Source of the DNA: DASXYU01 sp036502295
GTDB taxonomy: Bacteria; Actinomycetota; Actinomycetes; Mycobacteriales; Jatrophihabitantaceae
Assembly (NCBI GenBank): GCA_036502295.1
Contig: DASXYU010000122.1
Coordinates: 1 to 6,994, forward strand
Direction of reading: 5' to 3'
Length of the DNA stretch: 6,994 nucleotides
Shown here: positions 5,568-6,994 of the stretch, one piece after another
Layout: each line of letters opens with the position of its first letter
Position numbering within the stretch: the first letter of the stretch is position 1
Notes under the pieces: generated by a model
What the model saw: the letters and a program-made list of their open reading frames with translations, nothing else
What the model was told of the DNA's origin: nothing
Databases searched by the model: none
Position numbers and translations under genes: made by a program

Positions 5568-6395
5568 TCAGAGGTCGACAGCGATGTTGTCGATCAACCT
5601 CGTTGTGCCGACGCGCGCGGCGATGAGCAGGCGCGCGACCCCACGTTCGGGGGCCGGCCCCAGATCGGCTCCGCGTAGCTCGAAGTAGTCGACCTTCACG
5701 TCCGGTTCGGTGGCGAGCACCGTCCGTCCCGCGGTGAGGACGGCGGCTGCTCCCCCACTCGCGGCAGCGGCGCCGGCGAGCAATGCCTGGGAGAGGACGA
5801 GCGCCTTGGCGTGCTCCTCCGGCGAAAGGAAGACGTTGCGGCTGGAGAGGGCCAGCCCGTCGGGTTCGCGCACCGTCGGCACCCCGGCAACGGCGAGACC
5901 GAGATCAAGATCTGCCGCCATCTGCCGGATGAGTGCGAGCTGCTGGTAGTCCTTCTCGCCGAAGAACGCCGCCGCAGGACGGACCAGTCCGAAGAACTTG
6001 GCGACCACAGTGAGAACGCCGGCGAAATGGGTGGGACGGAACTCACCCTCGAGTTCGCGGCCGAGCGGACCGGGATCCACGGAGACCTGCACCGGGCCGC
6101 CCGGGTAAACATCCTCGCTCAGCGGGACCCAGACCAGATCGACGCCGGCTTCGGCGCAGCGCGCGACGTCCGCCTCCAACGTCCTCGGGTACTTCGCAAG
6201 GTCCTCGTTCGCCCCGAACTGCATCGGGTTGACGAAGATCGTGACGATCACCGACTCGCTGAACCCGCGAGCGGCCTCGATGAGCGCGAGGTGTCCGTCG
6301 TGCAGCGCCCCCATCGTCGTCACGAGCCCGATCGGGGCGGCGAGAGCGTCGCGCGCGGCGTAGAAATCGGCACGGGAGTGAACCAGCCGTGTCAT
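5568..6395 (-). CDS. panC: Pantothenate synthetase (pantoate--beta-alanine ligase)
   Basis: Joins pantoate and beta-alanine with ATP, through a pantoyl-adenylate, to make pantothenate; cytoplasmic, usually a dimer. The 275 residues fit the family. It shows TTMGALHDGHLALI (26-39) with the HIGH-type HDGH at 32-35, VTIFVNPMQFGANEDLAKYPR (51-71), FFGEKDYQQLALIRQMAADL (144-163), and REPDGLALSSRNVFLSPEE (176-194) with the KMSKS-like SSRN (184-187). The start ATG at 6395 is chosen because MTRLVHSRA matches normal PanC N-termini. The frame stays open upstream, but that part is antisense-like in composition and overlaps the DUF2520 gene. The start overlaps a TGA as ATGA, but this TGA closes a six-codon mini-ORF created by a 17-bp duplication rather than the upstream gene. 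Only a weak GGA precedes it, so coupled initiation is likely. Confidence 0.96.
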   Translation of the reverse strand: MTRLVHSRADFYAARDALAAPIGLVTTMGALHDGHLALIEAARGFSESVIVTIFVNPMQFGANEDLAKYPRTLEADVARCAEAGVDLVWVPLSEDVYPGGPVQVSVDPGPLGRELEGEFRPTHFAGVLTVVAKFFGLVRPAAAFFGEKDYQQLALIRQMAADLDLGLAVAGVPTVREPDGLALSSRNVFLSPEEHAKALVLSQALLAGAAAASGGAAAVLTAGRTVLATEPDVKVDYFELRGADLGPAPERGVARLLIAARVGTTRLIDNIAVDL

Positions 6396-6425
6396 TCGGC
6401 ATCCAGTGTCATTCGGCATCCAGTG
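6389..6425. repeat. 17-bp tandem duplication at the DUF2520/panC junction
   Basis: The 17-bp unit GTGTCATTCGGCATCCA occurs at 6389-6405 and again at 6406-6422, followed by GTG of a third start. Each copy contains, on the minus strand, GAATGA, that is, a TGA stop overlapping an ATG start. The right copy carries the DUF2520 stop and the left copy carries the panC start. Without the duplication the two genes would share a normal 4-bp ATGA overlap. Confidence 0.95.
6392..6412 (-). other. Six-codon mini-ORF linking DUF2520 gene and panC
   Basis: On the minus strand an ATG at 6412 overlaps the DUF2520 stop, encodes MTLDAE and ends in a TGA that overlaps the panC ATG at 6395. It is a by-product of the 17-bp duplication, being a vestigial panC start followed by a repeat of the DUF2520 C-terminal codons. 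It could act as a relay for reinitiating ribosomes. Whether it is translated is unknown. Confidence 0.45.
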
Positions 6426-6994
6426 CGTCGAAGATGGCTTGGGCTTGTTCGGGTGAGAGACGTCCTGCGTCGCGGGCCCGTTCGGCCGTCCTCCGGGCCA
6501 TCGCGCGATAGGCGGGCAGGACGTCCGGATCGTGCTCGGCGAGGGCGTGCAGGTGTCCGGTGACGGTGGCGACATCGCCACGTGAGACGGGGCCGGTGAG
6601 GGCGGCGTCGCCGAGGCGCAGCGTGTTGTCGAGCGAGGCGCCCACCAGGGGCGCGATGAGGCGTGCAGGTTCGGCGACGCCCGCGTGGGCGAGGACTGAG
6701 AGAGCGTCGTTGATCACGGTGACCAGGTGGTTCGAGCCGATCGACAGCGCCGCGTGGTACAGCCGCCGGGCAGGTTCGGGCACCCAGATCGGCTCGCCGC
6801 CCATTTCGAGGACGAGCGTCTCGGCGACCGCGCGCAGTTCGTCCTGCGCGGTGACGCCCCACGTGGCGCCGGCGAGGCGGTCGAGGTCTTCGGGACGGCC
6901 GGCGAAGGTCATCACCGGATGCAGCGCGAGTGCTACGACGCCACGTGCCGCGGCGGGGTCGAGGACGTCGATGCCTTGGGCTCCAGAGGTGTGT
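6409..6994 (-). CDS. Rossmann-like / DUF2520 domain protein (partial, N-terminus outside window)
   Basis: About 194 C-terminal residues are visible; the frame runs open to the window edge, so the GTG/ATG near 6912-6915 are internal. The visible part starts with the end of a Rossmann-type NAD(P)-binding domain (HTSGAQGIDVLDP, then ALALHPVMTFAG), whose HTSGA and HPxMTF stretches are typical of this family. The rest is the all-helical DUF2520 domain, including RRLYHAALSIGSNHLVTVINDA and GASLDNTLRLGDAALTGPVSRGD. The fold resembles ketopantoate reductase and 6-phosphogluconate dehydrogenase-like enzymes. A role in making pantoate for the adjacent PanC is a reasonable guess from position and fold, but unproven. 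The gene ends inside the first copy of the 17-bp duplication and belongs to the panC transcription unit. Confidence 0.92.
   Translation of the reverse strand, partial: HTSGAQGIDVLDPAAARGVVALALHPVMTFAGRPEDLDRLAGATWGVTAQDELRAVAETLVLEMGGEPIWVPEPARRLYHAALSIGSNHLVTVINDALSVLAHAGVAEPARLIAPLVGASLDNTLRLGDAALTGPVSRGDVATVTGHLHALAEHDPDVLPAYRAMARRTAERARDAGRLSPEQAQAIFDALDAE

Noticed and set aside
5565..5575. ACCTC-A-GAGGT palindrome over the panC stop as a terminator
   Set aside because: The loop would be a single nucleotide and no T-run follows on the minus strand.
6396..6581. Upstream extension of panC (62 extra codons to an ATG at 6581)
   Set aside because: The extra residues are Pro/Ser-rich, overlap the DUF2520 coding region in another frame, and PanC proteins start at the MTRLVHSRA position.
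6910..6915. GTG/ATG as the start of the DUF2520 protein
   Set aside because: The frame continues upstream to the window edge with conserved family residues (HTSGA, ALALHPVMTF), so these are internal codons.
1..6994. Defence system, CRISPR array, prophage or transposon
   Set aside because: No spaced repeats, nuclease, integrase or transposase motifs are seen; nearly every base is explained by housekeeping and transporter genes.

Overview
The window is GC-rich, densely packed DNA with strongly GC-biased third codon positions and GTG starts. The gene set (a Rossmann-like/DUF2520 protein, panC, coaX and lysS, plus a luciferase-like F420-type oxidoreductase) points to an actinobacterium. Micrococcales/Microbacteriaceae-like is my best guess, by inference only. 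I see no rRNA, tRNA, CRISPR array, transposase or phage gene.

Layout. On the minus strand at the right, a partial DUF2520 protein (6409-6994), panC (5568-6395), coaX (4747-5514) and a luciferase-like monooxygenase (3833-4747) run leftwards as a compact set. On the plus strand, an ABC-2 exporter pair (ATPase 920-1831, permease 1828-2610) and a 12-helix MFS exporter (2660-3913) run towards them. The MFS and monooxygenase genes converge and overlap by 81 bp. At the far left the minus-strand lysS gene (1-875, 3' end outside the window) diverges from the ABC genes across 44 bp.

How the genes work together. PanC makes pantothenate from pantoate and beta-alanine, and CoaX phosphorylates it, so the minus-strand cluster is the entry to coenzyme A synthesis. 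The DUF2520 protein is a NAD(P)-binding-fold protein often found beside panC. No panD lies between panC and coaX, although the actinobacterial clusters I recall often have one there. From memory of those clusters, lysS usually follows this set closely; here three exporter genes on the opposite strand, plus the monooxygenase, sit in between, which looks like an accessory insertion.

The most interesting points are small. (1) A 17-bp tandem duplication at the DUF2520/panC junction replaces one ATGA stop-start overlap with two, joined by a six-codon mini-ORF. (2) Near-identical -10-like motifs sit 6-7 nt before the start codons of lysS and coaX, with no Shine-Dalgarno, as expected for leaderless mRNAs. 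(3) In-frame palindromic, Gly/Pro-rich insertions occur in both lysS and the ABC permease. I found no convincing new defence or mobile system.
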